In this document: positions 1-9,306 of the stretch, piece after piece
Position numbering within the stretch: the stretch's first letter is position 1
How the letters are laid out: each line of letters opens with the position of its first letter
DNA from: UBA11136 sp964482135
Lineage (GTDB): Bacteria; Pseudomonadota; Alphaproteobacteria; UBA11136
Assembly: GCA_964482135.1 (NCBI GenBank)
Contig: CAYZWF010000001.1
Span: 56,203-120,202, forward strand
Length of the DNA: 64,000 nucleotides
Direction of reading: 5' to 3'
Position numbers and translations under genes: made by a program
The notes under the pieces: model-generated
What the model saw: the letters and a program-made list of their open reading frames with translations, nothing else
The model's database searches: none
What the model was told of the DNA's origin: nothing

Positions 1-2
1 TT

Positions 3-149
3 CTTGCAGCCCTTGCCGGATTTATTGTCCTGCCCTCTTTTATTCCCGAGGAAACCGTTACCGCCGAGGGGATCACCACCGAGGAAATTCAGCGGTTACA
101 GACCATCGCGCCGGCGGCGGGTCCTGGCGCTCTTCCCGATCCCAATTGA
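3..149 (+). CDS. C-terminal end of an unidentified protein (cut by window edge)
   Basis: An open frame enters from the left edge and stops with TGA at 147-149. About 48 residues are visible: a hydrophobic stretch (LAALAGFIVLPSFIP) followed by a polar, proline- and alanine-rich tail ending PDPN. The stop overlaps the TTG start of the following DUF547 gene, so the two are probably translationally coupled. Too little remains to name a family. TVP38/TMEM64-like or oxidoreductase genes often sit beside DUF547 genes, but that is only context. Confidence 0.45.
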   Translation, partial: LAALAGFIVLPSFIPEETVTAEGITTEEIQRLQTIAPAAGPGALPDPN

Positions 150-1039
150 TCCCACGGGAATTCCCCGGTCGGTGGCAGACCGGCCTCCCGGCCCTTACTT
201 CTCTGTTTCTGTGGTTTTCCGTTTTTTTCACCGGCGTTGCCTGGGCGGCGTCCGGAGTGGAACTGTGGGAGCGTTGGGCACAATCCGACCCTGAATCCTC
301 GGCTTCCATCACCTATGACAACTGGAACCGGTTTCTTGAAAAATACATTGTCGAATCCCCCGGCGGCATCACTCTGGTTCGTTACGGGGCCGTTACCGGC
401 GAGGACCAGGAAAACCTTGGAAGTGAGATACACAGACTCTCGCGGGTTCCCATCAGCCGTTTTAACCGTGATCAGCAACGCGCCTTCTGGATTAACCTCT
501 ATAATGCGCTGACGGTTAAACTGATCCTGGACCACGCTCCGGTGGACAGTATCCGCGACATCGATATTTCACCGGGCTGGTTTTCCGACGGCCCCTGGGG
601 GCGGAAACTGGTGACGGTGGAAGACGAGAAACTTTCCCTTGATGACATTGAACACCGTATCCTGCGCCCCATTTGGCGCGATCCGCGCCTTCACTACGCC
701 TTGAACTGTGCCGCGCGGGGCTGTCCCAATCTGGCGGCCATGGCCTATACGGCGGCCAATAGCGAGTCGCTTCTGGACGCGGGTGCCCGGGCCTATGTGA
801 ACCATGACCGGGGCACCGCGTTCGTTGACGGCGCTCTGGTGGTGTCCAGTATTTATGTTTGGTACATGCCGGACTTCGGTGGTTCGGAGGGCTCTGTGAT
901 CGCCCATCTGGGGCGTTATGCCGAACCCGGACTCGCGGCAAAACTGGCAGAAGTGAGGCGTATCTACGACGACGTTTATGACTGGCGGCTTAATGATGCC
1001 GGGGGCGACGGGACAATGATGCCTCCGGTCTCTCAATGA
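146..1039 (+). CDS. DUF547 domain secreted protein
   Basis: The 297-residue product begins with a probable signal peptide (charged start, then LFLWFSVFFTGVAWAAS). The body carries the DUF547 signature: WINLYNALTVKLIL near residue 115, then the conserved cysteine-containing block ALNCAARGCPNLA near residue 185. DUF547 is widespread, exported and of unknown biochemical role. The TTG start at 146 overlaps the upstream stop codon, which favours this start. Family assignment is firm from the motifs; function is unknown. Confidence 0.8.
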   Translation: MIPREFPGRWQTGLPALTSLFLWFSVFFTGVAWAASGVELWERWAQSDPESSASITYDNWNRFLEKYIVESPGGITLVRYGAVTGEDQENLGSEIHRLSRVPISRFNRDQQRAFWINLYNALTVKLILDHAPVDSIRDIDISPGWFSDGPWGRKLVTVEDEKLSLDDIEHRILRPIWRDPRLHYALNCAARGCPNLAAMAYTAANSESLLDAGARAYVNHDRGTAFVDGALVVSSIYVWYMPDFGGSEGSVIAHLGRYAEPGLAAKLAEVRRIYDDVYDWRLNDAGGDGTMMPPVSQ

Positions 1040-1100
1040 TTTTCCTTTCTATTTCCTCCCCGCCGGAAATAGTCTTTGATGAATTAGAGGATATTGATCC

Positions 1101-1541
1101 ATGGTTCACAGAAGGCTTATTGAACCAGCGCTGGCCCGCCTCGAAGGTGAGCGCGTTAAATATTTCTATGATCTGGTTCACGAACTGGAAAACGATCCCC
1201 GGCTCGGCGCGTCTCCAAACACGGTGTATCTGGTTCTCAAGGAAACTCTGGAGTTGCTTCCCACCAACCTGCCGCATGACGAATTGGCCAATTTCCTGTT
1301 CGATTTTGTCGCCACCAATGAAGCCCGTCTCAACCGGGTAATCTTCAGCCGGAATTTCGCCCACGATCCGTCCTGTATCCGCAGCGTTACCAATGATTTT
1401 GTTCGTCAGGTGGTGGATGTGGTGATGACCTATTACATGGAGGGGAAGATAGAGAGCCATGAACAGAGGGTTCACCGCATTTCATGGCCGTACGATAAAA
1501 ATGACTTCCCTTATCACGACGATGAAGATGACGAAGACTGA
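1101..1541 (+). CDS. Conserved hypothetical protein with acidic C-terminus
   Basis: A 146-residue cytoplasmic protein with no signal peptide or membrane segment. It is rich in predicted helices (NTVYLVLKETLELLPTN, NDFVRQVVDVVMTYYM) and ends in a very acidic tail (YHDDEDDED). The ATG at 1101 follows the DUF547 gene by 61 bp on the same strand. I do not recognise a family. Codon use resembles its neighbours, so it looks like a real gene and not a shadow frame. Confidence 0.6.
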   Translation: MVHRRLIEPALARLEGERVKYFYDLVHELENDPRLGASPNTVYLVLKETLELLPTNLPHDELANFLFDFVATNEARLNRVIFSRNFAHDPSCIRSVTNDFVRQVVDVVMTYYMEGKIESHEQRVHRISWPYDKNDFPYHDDEDDED

Positions 1542-1638
1542 AGAAGGCGCGGGAACCGATGCTGGGGAGGAGAAGGCCTAAAGAAATACCTTGTCGCCTT
1601 CGGCTGGAATCCGATTTTCAAGGAGATTCCGCCTCTAA

Positions 1639-2418
1639 TCAGGCCGACAGTTTGGCGGTCTGCGCCTCATCGAACCATTGTTTGAGCAGGTCCACTGTCA
1701 CGTATTGGGCGCCGTGGGCGTCTCCCGACACCAACTCAAAAGGCTTATCCGGTTCGCCAAGGTCGCTCAGAACGGCTGTGGCGCCGGTGAAATCCTCGCC
1801 TTCGGTATAGCTGCTGACGGTGACGATGGCGGCCATCCCGGCGGCAAGACTGGCCTGTAATCCCTTGGGCGAATCCTCGATGGCCAGACAGGCGGTCGCG
1901 GGCAGGCCAAATTCCTGCAAGGCCCAGCTGTAGATATCTGGAGCCGGCTTCTTGGCGGGAACCTTGTTGCCGTCGCCGATAACCTCGAACCAGGAAAGGA
2001 CATCGTTACCCAGCGCCTTGTCGAAAAGCGCGCGCAGGTTCTCTTCCGTCGTCGATGTCACCAAAGCAAGGCGCAGGCCACATTCCCGCGCTTCCGAGAG
2101 CAAGCGGATGACCCCTGGCCGCACCCCCACGGCCTTATCTTCCACCAGTTCCGCATAGGCTTGGCTTTTGGCCTTATGCATGGCCTCAATGAAACTATAG
2201 AGATCGGGGCGCGAGGCCATTTCGGGATGGGTGCGGTCGATATAGTGGCGAATTCGCTCGCGTCCGCCGCTGACTCCCAACAGGTCCCGATAGATGGCCT
2301 GGTCCCAGTGCCAAGCTACCCCGAATTCCTTGAAGGCGGTATTGAACGCTTCGCGATGGGCATCCTCGCTTTCCGCGATGGTGCCATCCACATCCAACAT
2401 CAGAGCCGCTAATTCCAT
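1639..2418 (-). CDS. HAD-superfamily hydrolase, CbbY/phosphoglycolate-phosphatase type
   Basis: A 259-residue haloacid dehalogenase-type phosphatase. HAD motif I is MLDVDGTIAES at residues 7-17 (nucleophile Asp9, with the second Asp two residues on). Motif II is the LVTSTTEENL block near residue 120. The lysine of motif III lies in VPAKKPAPDIY, and motif IV is AIEDSPKG. The helical cap between motifs I and II fits the beta-phosphoglucomutase/CbbY branch, which in autotrophs and C1 bacteria removes phosphate from sugar phosphates. The exact substrate cannot be read from sequence. It is a stand-alone gene facing the heptose block. Confidence 0.85.
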   Translation of the reverse strand: MELAALMLDVDGTIAESEDAHREAFNTAFKEFGVAWHWDQAIYRDLLGVSGGRERIRHYIDRTHPEMASRPDLYSFIEAMHKAKSQAYAELVEDKAVGVRPGVIRLLSEARECGLRLALVTSTTEENLRALFDKALGNDVLSWFEVIGDGNKVPAKKPAPDIYSWALQEFGLPATACLAIEDSPKGLQASLAAGMAAIVTVSSYTEGEDFTGATAVLSDLGEPDKPFELVSGDAHGAQYVTVDLLKQWFDEAQTAKLSA

Positions 2419-2586
2419 TTTTTTACATTCCGTGCCTGTAACGTCGGGCCTGTTCGGCCACTTTTTTCCGGGAGAATCACGTCCGCGCAGAACCCATGAT
2501 TCTCATATTGGGGGGCAGATTGTAACGGAAAGGGGCAACCAGTGGAAAGGATGTGTGCCCGCGAGACGGCGTTGCCACAAGAAAAG

Positions 2587-4056
2587 CTATTTAGCCATTT
2601 TTGCTATGGTGGAGGTGGTGCTGTGACCGGTTTCAATCTCGGCAAGAAGGACACGCCCCCCGTATCCTTTGACCACATCACCACCCACCACTTCATCGAG
2701 ACGATAATCGGCTCCCTTGACCAGAACATCGGGACGGATGGCCTCGATCATGCGGATCGGCGTATCTTCCGAGAATACCACCACCAGATCAACCGAGGCC
2801 AAAGACGCCAGCACCGTCTCGCGGGCCGATTCGCCCTGTACCGGACGGCTTTTTCCTTTCAGCCGGGCGGTGGACGAATCACTGTTAAGTCCCACAATAA
2901 GACGGTCACAAGCGGCCTTCGCCTGATCGAGAAGGGAAATATGGCCGGGATGGAGAAGGTCGAAGCAGCCATTGGTGAATCCCACTTTTAAATCCTTGCT
3001 GCGCCAAAGATTAACCTGCTCCAGGGCTTCGGCCAGCGAAATGATCTTGGCTTCTCCCGACAACAGGTCCTGATGACGCAGCGCGCCCAGGAGCTCGGAG
3101 GCATGTACCACCGCTGTTCCGGCCTTGCCCACGGAAATCCCGGCGGCTGCATTGGCAAGCCGCGCCGCATCGGAAAGGTCCACCCCCACCGCCACAGCCG
3201 CGGCCAACGTTGCCACGGCGGTATCGCCCGCGCCCGAAACATCAAAGACCTCTCTCGCTTCTCCGGCGAAATGATCGGGTGTCTTTTTGGCGCTGCCGCG
3301 CACCAGAGTCATGCCGTCGGCGCTGCGGGTTACAAGAACCGCATCTACACCACAGGAAGCGATAATGGTACACGCGGCGGAGGCTATTTCTTCATCACTT
3401 GAAACGGGCATACGGGTGGCGGCGGCCAGTTCCCGCAGGTTGGGCGTGATAAGGCTGGCGCCGCGGTAACGGGTGAAGTTATCGCCTTTGGGATCAACGA
3501 TTACGGGCCGACCGGCCTTCGTGGCGGCGGCGATAAGGTCCTCGACTCCGCTTGGCGTCAGTACGCCCTTGCCATAGTCGGACAGTATGACAACGCCACA
3601 GGACTTCATGGCCTCCTTCGCCAGACCCAGAACTTCCTGCTGTTTTTCCGGAGAAAGGGGAAGAACGGTTTCGCGGTCGGCGCGCATCATTTGCTGATGG
3701 GCGGCCACGAAACGGGTCTTGATGGATGTGGATCGGTCCTTATCCAAAAGAAGATGCGGCGTGATGGCGGGCGCGCTCCGGAAAAGCTCTTTTACATCCG
3801 CAGCGGCCTCGTCGTCGCCGATGGCGGCGATAAATTCAGTGGAGGCTCCCAAAGCAGAAAGATTGCGGGCCACATTGCCGGCGCCGCCCAGCATTTTGGT
3901 TTCTCCGCTGATGCGAAAGATGGGTATGGGCGCTTCGGGGGAAATACGTTCCACATCACCCGCAACGAAGCAATCAAGCATAAGATCGCCAATGCAAAGC
4001 ACTTTGGCGTTGCCCAACAGGTCAATGGCGGCAACGGGATCGGGAATGTTAGACAT
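2587..4056 (-). CDS. hldE: Bifunctional D-beta-D-heptose-7-phosphate kinase / heptose-1-phosphate adenylyltransferase
   Basis: A 489-residue fusion with the normal HldE (RfaE) layout. Residues 1 to about 325 form a PfkB/ribokinase-type kinase with the GAGD anion hole at 275-278. Residues from about 345 form a cytidylyltransferase-like domain with the nucleotide-binding HPGH motif at 369-372 and TNGCFDLLHPGH around it. It makes ADP-heptose for the lipopolysaccharide inner core with GmhA, whose gene lies 29 bp upstream in the same operon. Both domains look complete, and length matches the bifunctional family. Confidence 0.95.
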   Translation of the reverse strand: MSNIPDPVAAIDLLGNAKVLCIGDLMLDCFVAGDVERISPEAPIPIFRISGETKMLGGAGNVARNLSALGASTEFIAAIGDDEAAADVKELFRSAPAITPHLLLDKDRSTSIKTRFVAAHQQMMRADRETVLPLSPEKQQEVLGLAKEAMKSCGVVILSDYGKGVLTPSGVEDLIAAATKAGRPVIVDPKGDNFTRYRGASLITPNLRELAAATRMPVSSDEEIASAACTIIASCGVDAVLVTRSADGMTLVRGSAKKTPDHFAGEAREVFDVSGAGDTAVATLAAAVAVGVDLSDAARLANAAAGISVGKAGTAVVHASELLGALRHQDLLSGEAKIISLAEALEQVNLWRSKDLKVGFTNGCFDLLHPGHISLLDQAKAACDRLIVGLNSDSSTARLKGKSRPVQGESARETVLASLASVDLVVVFSEDTPIRMIEAIRPDVLVKGADYRLDEVVGGDVVKGYGGRVLLAEIETGHSTTSTIAKMAK

Positions 4057-4085
4057 GGCGAGTAACCCTATCGCAAACCAGCGGG

Positions 4086-4676
4086 CTAAACGAGCCCCAG
4101 TTCCGTCTCCAGGGCGGCACAGAGAAGATGCCCCAGGGTGATATGCATTTCTTGGATGCGCGCCGTGGTGGGGGAAGGAACGATGATCAGAAGATCTGCC
4201 GCCGTTCCCAGCTTGCCGCCATCACCGCCGCCAAGGCCTACCGTGGCCATGCCTGCTTCGCGGGCGGCTTCCAGCCCACGAAGCACATTGGCGCTGGTTC
4301 CCGATGTACTGATGCCCAGGGCCACGTCACCGGGCTGGCCCAGGGCGTGAATCTGGCGCGCAAACACATGTTCGAATCCATAATCGTTGCCGATGGCGGT
4401 AAGAGCCGAACTGTCGGTGGTCAGGGCCAGCCCGGGGAGCGGCGCGCGGTCCTGCGAGAAGCGGCAGCACATTTCCGCCGCCAGGTGCTGGGCGTCGGCG
4501 GCGCTGCCACCATTGCCGAAGAAAACCAGCTTATGGCCATTGCTGACGGCTGTCGCGCATAACGCAACCAGTTCACGAAAGGATGCTTCCACGGCTTTTG
4601 CCGTGGCCCGCGCCACATCTTCATGCTCCTGGAATTCAGCGGCCAGGAAAGCCTTCAGATCACCCTTCGTGTCCAT
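4086..4676 (-). CDS. gmhA: Phosphoheptose isomerase (sedoheptulose-7-phosphate isomerase)
   Basis: A 196-residue SIS-domain protein. The sugar-isomerase core is clear: VFFGNGGSAADAQHLAAEM near residue 50, ALTTDSSALTAIGNDYGFE near residue 85 and LGISTSGTSANVL near residue 120. GmhA converts sedoheptulose 7-phosphate to D-glycero-D-manno-heptose 7-phosphate, the first step toward ADP-heptose. It directly precedes hldE, which carries out the next steps. Length is typical of the family. Confidence 0.93.
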   Translation of the reverse strand: MDTKGDLKAFLAAEFQEHEDVARATAKAVEASFRELVALCATAVSNGHKLVFFGNGGSAADAQHLAAEMCCRFSQDRAPLPGLALTTDSSALTAIGNDYGFEHVFARQIHALGQPGDVALGISTSGTSANVLRGLEAAREAGMATVGLGGGDGGKLGTAADLLIIVPSPTTARIQEMHITLGHLLCAALETELGLV

Positions 4677-4745
4677 TTCCGTCTCTTTATTTCAGGCGTA
4701 GTTCTCCTTCCACGCCCCTTACTATTCCGGTGGAGGGGGGCCAAC

Positions 4746-5990
4746 TTAACCCTGATTCGGGCAAATCGCCAGCAAAGCCGCCTCGAAACGGGAGAGAAGG
4801 GTCTCCCGGTCCCATTCGGTTTCGGCCCTGTGGCGGGCGTTTTCACCCAGACGCTGACGCTCCGCCGCATCATCGGCAAGATGGCAGATGGCTGCCGCCA
4901 TTGCCTCACTGTCTTCGGGGGGGGCGATCATGCCACAGTCGGCAACCTCCCGCGCCAAGGCCGTCTCTTCCCGCGCTCCGGCCACTACGGGCCGTCCGCT
5001 GGCAAGCATGGCACCCAGTTTCGAGGGCATGACCAGATCCGCCGCGTCGCTGCGCTGGGGCAGGAGATGTATCTGGGCGAGATTGAGAAGATCGTTAAAG
5101 GTCTCTGCCGGCTGCAGGGGCAGCAGTCTCAGGTTGCGCACAGTTTTGGCAAGAACGCCAAGCCGTGCCGCAGCCGCGCCGTCGCCGCATAAGACCACGG
5201 CTATATCAGAACGTTGTTCCAGTTTGCGGGCGGTTTCGACCAGAGTTTCCATCCCCTGTTTTTCCCCCAGATTCCCGGAATACAGGACCACCAGCGTATC
5301 CTTTTTAAGGCCCAACTCGGCGCGCAGGGCTTCCATGCGCGGGCTCGGGGTTTGCAGGGGGCGGATGGTTTCAAGATCGGTCCAGTTGGGGAACAGCACC
5401 GTATCGCTGTCGGACACGCCCTTGGCGGCAAGGCGCTCGCGCATGCGTGGCGTTATGGTGGAAACCCGGTCGAAACGCCGCAACAGCATTTCCTCTGTGG
5501 ACAAGGCGAAACTGCGGGCAAAATCCGAATCCAGAAGCCCCAGCCCGAAGGCGGCCTCCACCTCGAAATCCTGGATATGCAGCCAGGCCTTGGCGCCACT
5601 CAGTTTCGCCACCAGCCATCCTCCCGGCGCACAGAACAACGCTGGCGCCACCGTCAGCACAATGTCGGGCCGGAATGCTCCTCCCGCCCATGCCAGGGGC
5701 GGCAGACTGGTAAGGGCGAAGCTCATCAGATGCAGGATGCGGTTGATCCCGGATCGCCGCCGCGGCACCCACAAAGGACAGCGCGTCACCGTCACGCCGT
5801 CTTCCATCCCATGGGCGTATGTGGCGGCGCTGAATCCTTCTCCCACCTTCCAGGCGGGATAGTAGGGGGGCGCGGTGATAACGCGGACCTCATGTCCCCG
5901 CGCCACAAGCCACGGCGCCATTTCGCCGGAATATCTTCCAATTCCGATAGGCTCGGGTGCGTAGTTGAGGCCGTAAATGAGAAGTCTCAC
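4746..5990 (-). CDS. WcaI-like family 4 glycosyltransferase
   Basis: About 414 residues starting RLLIYGLNYAPEPIGIGRYSGEM, the N-terminus expected of WcaI-type colanic-acid glycosyltransferases. The GT4 C-terminal half has VVLYSGNLGEKQGMETLVE, VLCGDGAAAARL and LLPQRSDAADLVMPSK, covering the nucleotide-sugar site. The frame stays open far upstream to 6629, but the homologous part begins at the GTG at 5988-5990. That GTG overlaps the stop of the upstream methyltransferase remnant in a GTGA arrangement, so I chose it. It lies in a polysaccharide operon; the acceptor is unknown. Confidence 0.85.
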   Translation of the reverse strand: MRLLIYGLNYAPEPIGIGRYSGEMAPWLVARGHEVRVITAPPYYPAWKVGEGFSAATYAHGMEDGVTVTRCPLWVPRRRSGINRILHLMSFALTSLPPLAWAGGAFRPDIVLTVAPALFCAPGGWLVAKLSGAKAWLHIQDFEVEAAFGLGLLDSDFARSFALSTEEMLLRRFDRVSTITPRMRERLAAKGVSDSDTVLFPNWTDLETIRPLQTPSPRMEALRAELGLKKDTLVVLYSGNLGEKQGMETLVETARKLEQRSDIAVVLCGDGAAAARLGVLAKTVRNLRLLPLQPAETFNDLLNLAQIHLLPQRSDAADLVMPSKLGAMLASGRPVVAGAREETALAREVADCGMIAPPEDSEAMAAAICHLADDAAERQRLGENARHRAETEWDRETLLSRFEAALLAICPNQG

Positions 5991-6333
5991 GATTCCCTCT
6001 CCGCGCGGAGAACCAGACAATCCCCATGTCCCTGACGGTTTTTCAGCCACAACAGGGGAAACAGTATGAAACGCCATACCGCCATAAGCCCCACCACCAG
6101 TAAAGGATTGCGCAAGGCGTTGGTGGGCTCGCCGGGGTGGGCGAAATGGTCGGCGATGGTGGATTGCGCCACCCACAGGGCGGGCGTTTCCTGATGGCAG
6201 GTAAAGGTACGGAACCCGGTATCTGCGAGAAGTTTTTTCAACAGGGACGGTGAGAAATGAACGGATAGACCAGCACCCAGTCGAGGGTGGTTTCCTCCCC
6301 GGCCTCGGATGTATATTTCTCGCCCCTAGCCAT
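5987..6333 (-). pseudogene. Decayed SAM-dependent methyltransferase (N-terminus plus C-terminus, middle missing)
   Basis: An ATG at 6331-6333 overlaps the end of the flippase gene by 8 bp and opens a frame starting MARGEKYTSEAGEETTLDWV, which stops after about 30 residues. In the next frame, VHFSPSLLKKLLADTGFR and about 75 further residues look like the C-terminal part of polysaccharide-cluster methyltransferases, ending with a hydrophobic segment. It stops at 5987, coupled by GTGA to the glycosyltransferase. The start and stop couplings are both intact, but the central Rossmann domain is absent and the frames disagree, so an internal deletion seems likely. A sequencing or assembly gap is the alternative. 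Confidence 0.55.
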
Positions 6334-7927
6334 GGGAAGGCCCCTGGCGGGATGGTTTGGAACCCGCGAGCCTGGCCTCGGCGATGAATTCCCGCACCGG
6401 GTCCCAGACGATAATGAAGAGAAGTCCCAAGCATCCCACGCCCAGGACAATCCGTTGCGCCATGTCCACCGAAAGGACAGCCATGGACCAGGCGGCGGCG
6501 ATAAAGCCGACGGCCACCGTGACCAGAATTACTATGCGGGGAACGCTCACCACGGGAAGGAACAAGTTCAATTTGGCCTGGGAGAACCAGTAGATAGAGA
6601 CCAGCATGACGAACTCGGTGGCGATCCAATAGGTCAACATGCCCGGGAAGGTATATTCAACAATTCCTCCCGCCGGAATCAGCGCCAGCACGGCGGCGGT
6701 CTGCAGCCACAGGGCGCGGGCACCGAACCGTTCATTATCGCTGGCCTGAAGCAGATACCAAAAGGGAACATTGGCGAGGGTAATCAGATTGCCGATAATC
6801 AGAAGGCGGGTGGCCATGACCAGCCCTCCAGGAAGTTCACCCAGCCACAGTGAATAGGCTTCTCCGGCGAACAGCAAAAGCAGAACAAATCCCGACGTTC
6901 CCGCCGCCCCGAGAGCGAGTAGGGAAACTCGCAGTAATTCAATGGTGGCTTTCCTTTCATCGCCGCGGTGGAGGACCGCAAGCCCCGGGAAAAGGGCCGT
7001 AAAGCCGGAAGCCGCGATATCGCGGATGGTGTGTGTCACCCGCATGGCGATGTCGTAGAGCCCCACTGCCTGGGGCCCGAGACTCACCCCCAGCACCAGC
7101 CGGAACACAGGCTCGCGAAGAATGAAGCCGACGGATATGACATAGAGATGCCATCCCCGCCGCATCAGGGAGCGCAGATGAAGCAGCGTTTCGAAAGGCG
7201 ACAGCGCCACGGCCGCCGCCGCCCATTGCGGATGATGGCGCTTCAGGCGATGGCGGAAAATCACGATCTGGGAAAGGCTCGAGAGCAACGCGCCTGCCGC
7301 CAGCCCCTCGATAGGCGCGCCCAGAAGGGTGCCGGCGACCGAGGCCGCGAAGGGAAAGACGGGCGTGATGGCCAAAACCAACTGCACCCCGTAATTGTCG
7401 TTGCGCGCCGCCAGTACCGCGGCATCGAGCCGGGCGGTGATCTGTAAGGTGGCGCCCACCACCAAGGCCATGGTGGCCAGCAAAAGATCGCCCGGGGAAT
7501 AATATTCCGAGAGGCCTAAAAATAGCCCCTCTCCGGCGAACAGCAGCGCGCCAAGAACCACGGCGGCGACGGCGGCATAGACCCGCCGCGCGGCAAGATG
7601 GTCGCGGCGGCACTGTATGGCTTCACCCTCACTGCGGTCACGTCCGGCCTCGCGGGTGATGAGCAGGCTGAACCCCACATCGGCCATGCCCAGATAAGAA
7701 GTCAGCGTGGATAACAGCGACCACAGGCCCAGCACCGCCAGTCCGGCACGGTCAAGCATCAGGGGGTAGAGGATGAAATATCCGGCGACGGGAACGATGA
7801 AGCGTAACGGTCCGGCCAGAGCGGAGCGGAAAATGTCTCGCTGTACGTTGAATACAGCGGAGGAAGGCGCAGGTGGGCCAGTCTGGGGCGTCTGTTCCGC
7901 GTTGTCGTCCTGATGTGTCACATTCAC
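6326..7927 (-). CDS. Polysaccharide flippase (Wzx/MATE-like membrane protein)
   Basis: A 533-residue integral membrane protein with about 12-14 hydrophobic segments, for example FIVPVAGYFILYPLMLD near residue 43 and AVVLGALLFAGEGLFLGL. This pattern and the operon position between a sugar-nucleotide enzyme and glycosyltransferase genes fit a Wzx-type oligosaccharide flippase, which moves lipid-linked saccharide across the inner membrane. The C-terminus overlaps the start of the methyltransferase remnant. Specific family membership rests on topology and context more than on a single motif. Confidence 0.75.
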   Translation of the reverse strand: MNVTHQDDNAEQTPQTGPPAPSSAVFNVQRDIFRSALAGPLRFIVPVAGYFILYPLMLDRAGLAVLGLWSLLSTLTSYLGMADVGFSLLITREAGRDRSEGEAIQCRRDHLAARRVYAAVAAVVLGALLFAGEGLFLGLSEYYSPGDLLLATMALVVGATLQITARLDAAVLAARNDNYGVQLVLAITPVFPFAASVAGTLLGAPIEGLAAGALLSSLSQIVIFRHRLKRHHPQWAAAAVALSPFETLLHLRSLMRRGWHLYVISVGFILREPVFRLVLGVSLGPQAVGLYDIAMRVTHTIRDIAASGFTALFPGLAVLHRGDERKATIELLRVSLLALGAAGTSGFVLLLLFAGEAYSLWLGELPGGLVMATRLLIIGNLITLANVPFWYLLQASDNERFGARALWLQTAAVLALIPAGGIVEYTFPGMLTYWIATEFVMLVSIYWFSQAKLNLFLPVVSVPRIVILVTVAVGFIAAAWSMAVLSVDMAQRIVLGVGCLGLLFIIVWDPVREFIAEARLAGSKPSRQGPSHG

Positions 7928-7969
7928 CCCTTGAGTGCGGCCCCGGTCAGGCGCGATCCCGCTCCGCGC

Positions 7970-8935
7970 TCAGCTTTCCGCTGCGGCCTCTGAAGAAAGC
8001 AGCCGGTCAAAATAGTCTATGGTGTGTTTCAGGCCTTCCTCCAGGGGAACCGAAGGCGTCCAGTCCAGCTTCTCACGCGCCTGTGTGATGTCCGGGCATC
8101 GTTGCAGGGGGTCGTCCTCGGGCAGCGGTTTTTTCACCAGTTTCGATTTCGCTCCGCTCAGGGAAATAATGGTTTCCGCCAGTTCCCGTATGGTGATCTC
8201 GTGCGGGTTACCGAGATTGATGGGGCCGGGCACGTCGTCGGGCGCATTCATGAGCCGGGTGATGCCTTCGATCATGTCGTCCACAAAACAGAAAGAACGG
8301 GTCTGTTCGCCGTCACCGTAAAGAGTAATGTCCTCCCCGCGCAGGGCCTGGACCATGAAATTGGAGACCACCCGCCCATCATCGGGAAGCATGCGCGGGC
8401 CATAGGTGTTGAAAATCCGCGCCACGCGGATGGGAAGATTGTGCTGGCGGTAATAATCAAAGAACAGGGTTTCGGCGCATCTCTTGCCCTCGTCGTAACA
8501 GGCGCGGGGTCCGATGGGGTTGACCCTGCCGCGATAGGTTTCGTCCTGGGGGTGAATCTCGGGATCGCCGTAGACCTCGCTGGTGGAGGCCTGAAAAATT
8601 CTCGCGCCCGTACGTTTGGCAAGCCCCAGCATGTTGATGGCGCCGTGAACGCTGGTCTTGGTGGTCTGCACGGGGTCGTGCTGGTAATGAACGGGAGAAG
8701 CCGGACAGGCCAGATTGTAAATCTGGTCCACTTCCACATAGAGCGGAAAGGTCACGTCATGGCGCATCAGTTCGAAATGGGGGTTGGCAAAGAGATGCTG
8801 GACATTGTCCTTGGAGCCGGTGAAGAAGTTGTCCACGCACAGCACGTCATGGCCGTCGCCCAGCAGCCGCTCACACAGGTGGGACCCAAGAAATCCCGCT
8901 CCACCCGTAACCAGAACTCGTTTCTGTGAATGCAT
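7970..8935 (-). CDS. UDP-glucuronate decarboxylase (UXS-type SDR)
   Basis: About 321 residues of an extended short-chain dehydrogenase. The NAD-binding loop is RVLVTGGAGFLGSHLCERL right after the start. The catalytic region is ASTSEVYGDPEIHPQ, followed by YDEGKRCAETLFFDYYR with its YxxxK. The sequence NPIGPRACYDEGKR is characteristic of UDP-xylose synthases, which convert UDP-glucuronate to UDP-xylose. I prefer the ATG at 8933-8935 (MHSQKRVLV) over the upstream codon at 8956 because family members begin just before the glycine-rich loop. It supplies sugar nucleotides to this polysaccharide block. Confidence 0.9.
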   Translation of the reverse strand: MHSQKRVLVTGGAGFLGSHLCERLLGDGHDVLCVDNFFTGSKDNVQHLFANPHFELMRHDVTFPLYVEVDQIYNLACPASPVHYQHDPVQTTKTSVHGAINMLGLAKRTGARIFQASTSEVYGDPEIHPQDETYRGRVNPIGPRACYDEGKRCAETLFFDYYRQHNLPIRVARIFNTYGPRMLPDDGRVVSNFMVQALRGEDITLYGDGEQTRSFCFVDDMIEGITRLMNAPDDVPGPINLGNPHEITIRELAETIISLSGAKSKLVKKPLPEDDPLQRCPDITQAREKLDWTPSVPLEEGLKHTIDYFDRLLSSEAAAES

Positions 8936-9064
8936 CCGTCCCCAGGCTCCACTCAAGAATTTTTCACGCCTGCGTAAGGTTTACACATACCAGCGCGCCG
9001 TAGAGACTATCACCGATGGCGGGCATTGATAAACCGCCGCCATTCCCGTCGCGACCGCGTCCTG

Positions 9065-9295
9065 TCATGTGCGGAGAAAGGATTGGCTGTCTTCTTCGAG
9101 TGCCAGGCAGGTGAGAATTCCGCTTGAATAGGCACCGGTGTCGATGCCGATGCGGTTGGGAAGGATCTCGGGCTCGGGCCGGATGGTGTGGCCGTGAACC
9201 ACGACCTTTCCGTGATTGGCTTTAGAACCGAGGAATTCACCGCGTATCCACAACACGTTTTCTTCCTTTTGTTCGTCCAATGGACCGAGAACCGG
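9065..9295 (-). pseudogene. C-terminal fragment of a metallophosphoesterase (serine/threonine phosphatase type)
   Basis: About 76 residues remain. They include WIRGEFLGSKANHGKVVVHGHT and NRIGIDTGAYSSGILTCLAL, the C-terminal metal-binding GHT and DTG regions of calcineurin-like phosphoesterases of the bacterial PrpE/ApaH type. The N-terminal motifs (GDxHG, GDxxDRG, GNHE) are missing. Going upstream the frame hits a TGA at 9296-9298, and the DNA turns AT-rich and unrelated. The 5' part was apparently lost when the adjoining foreign DNA arrived. Confidence 0.75.
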
Positions 9296-9306
9296 TCATG
9301 CACTAA

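Noticed and set aside
5991..6629. Upstream extension of the glycosyltransferase frame to 6629
   Set aside because: The extension is Arg/Pro/Gly-rich, out of frame with the flippase and methyltransferase remnant it overlaps, and has no resemblance to glycosyltransferases. The GTG at 5990 fits homology.
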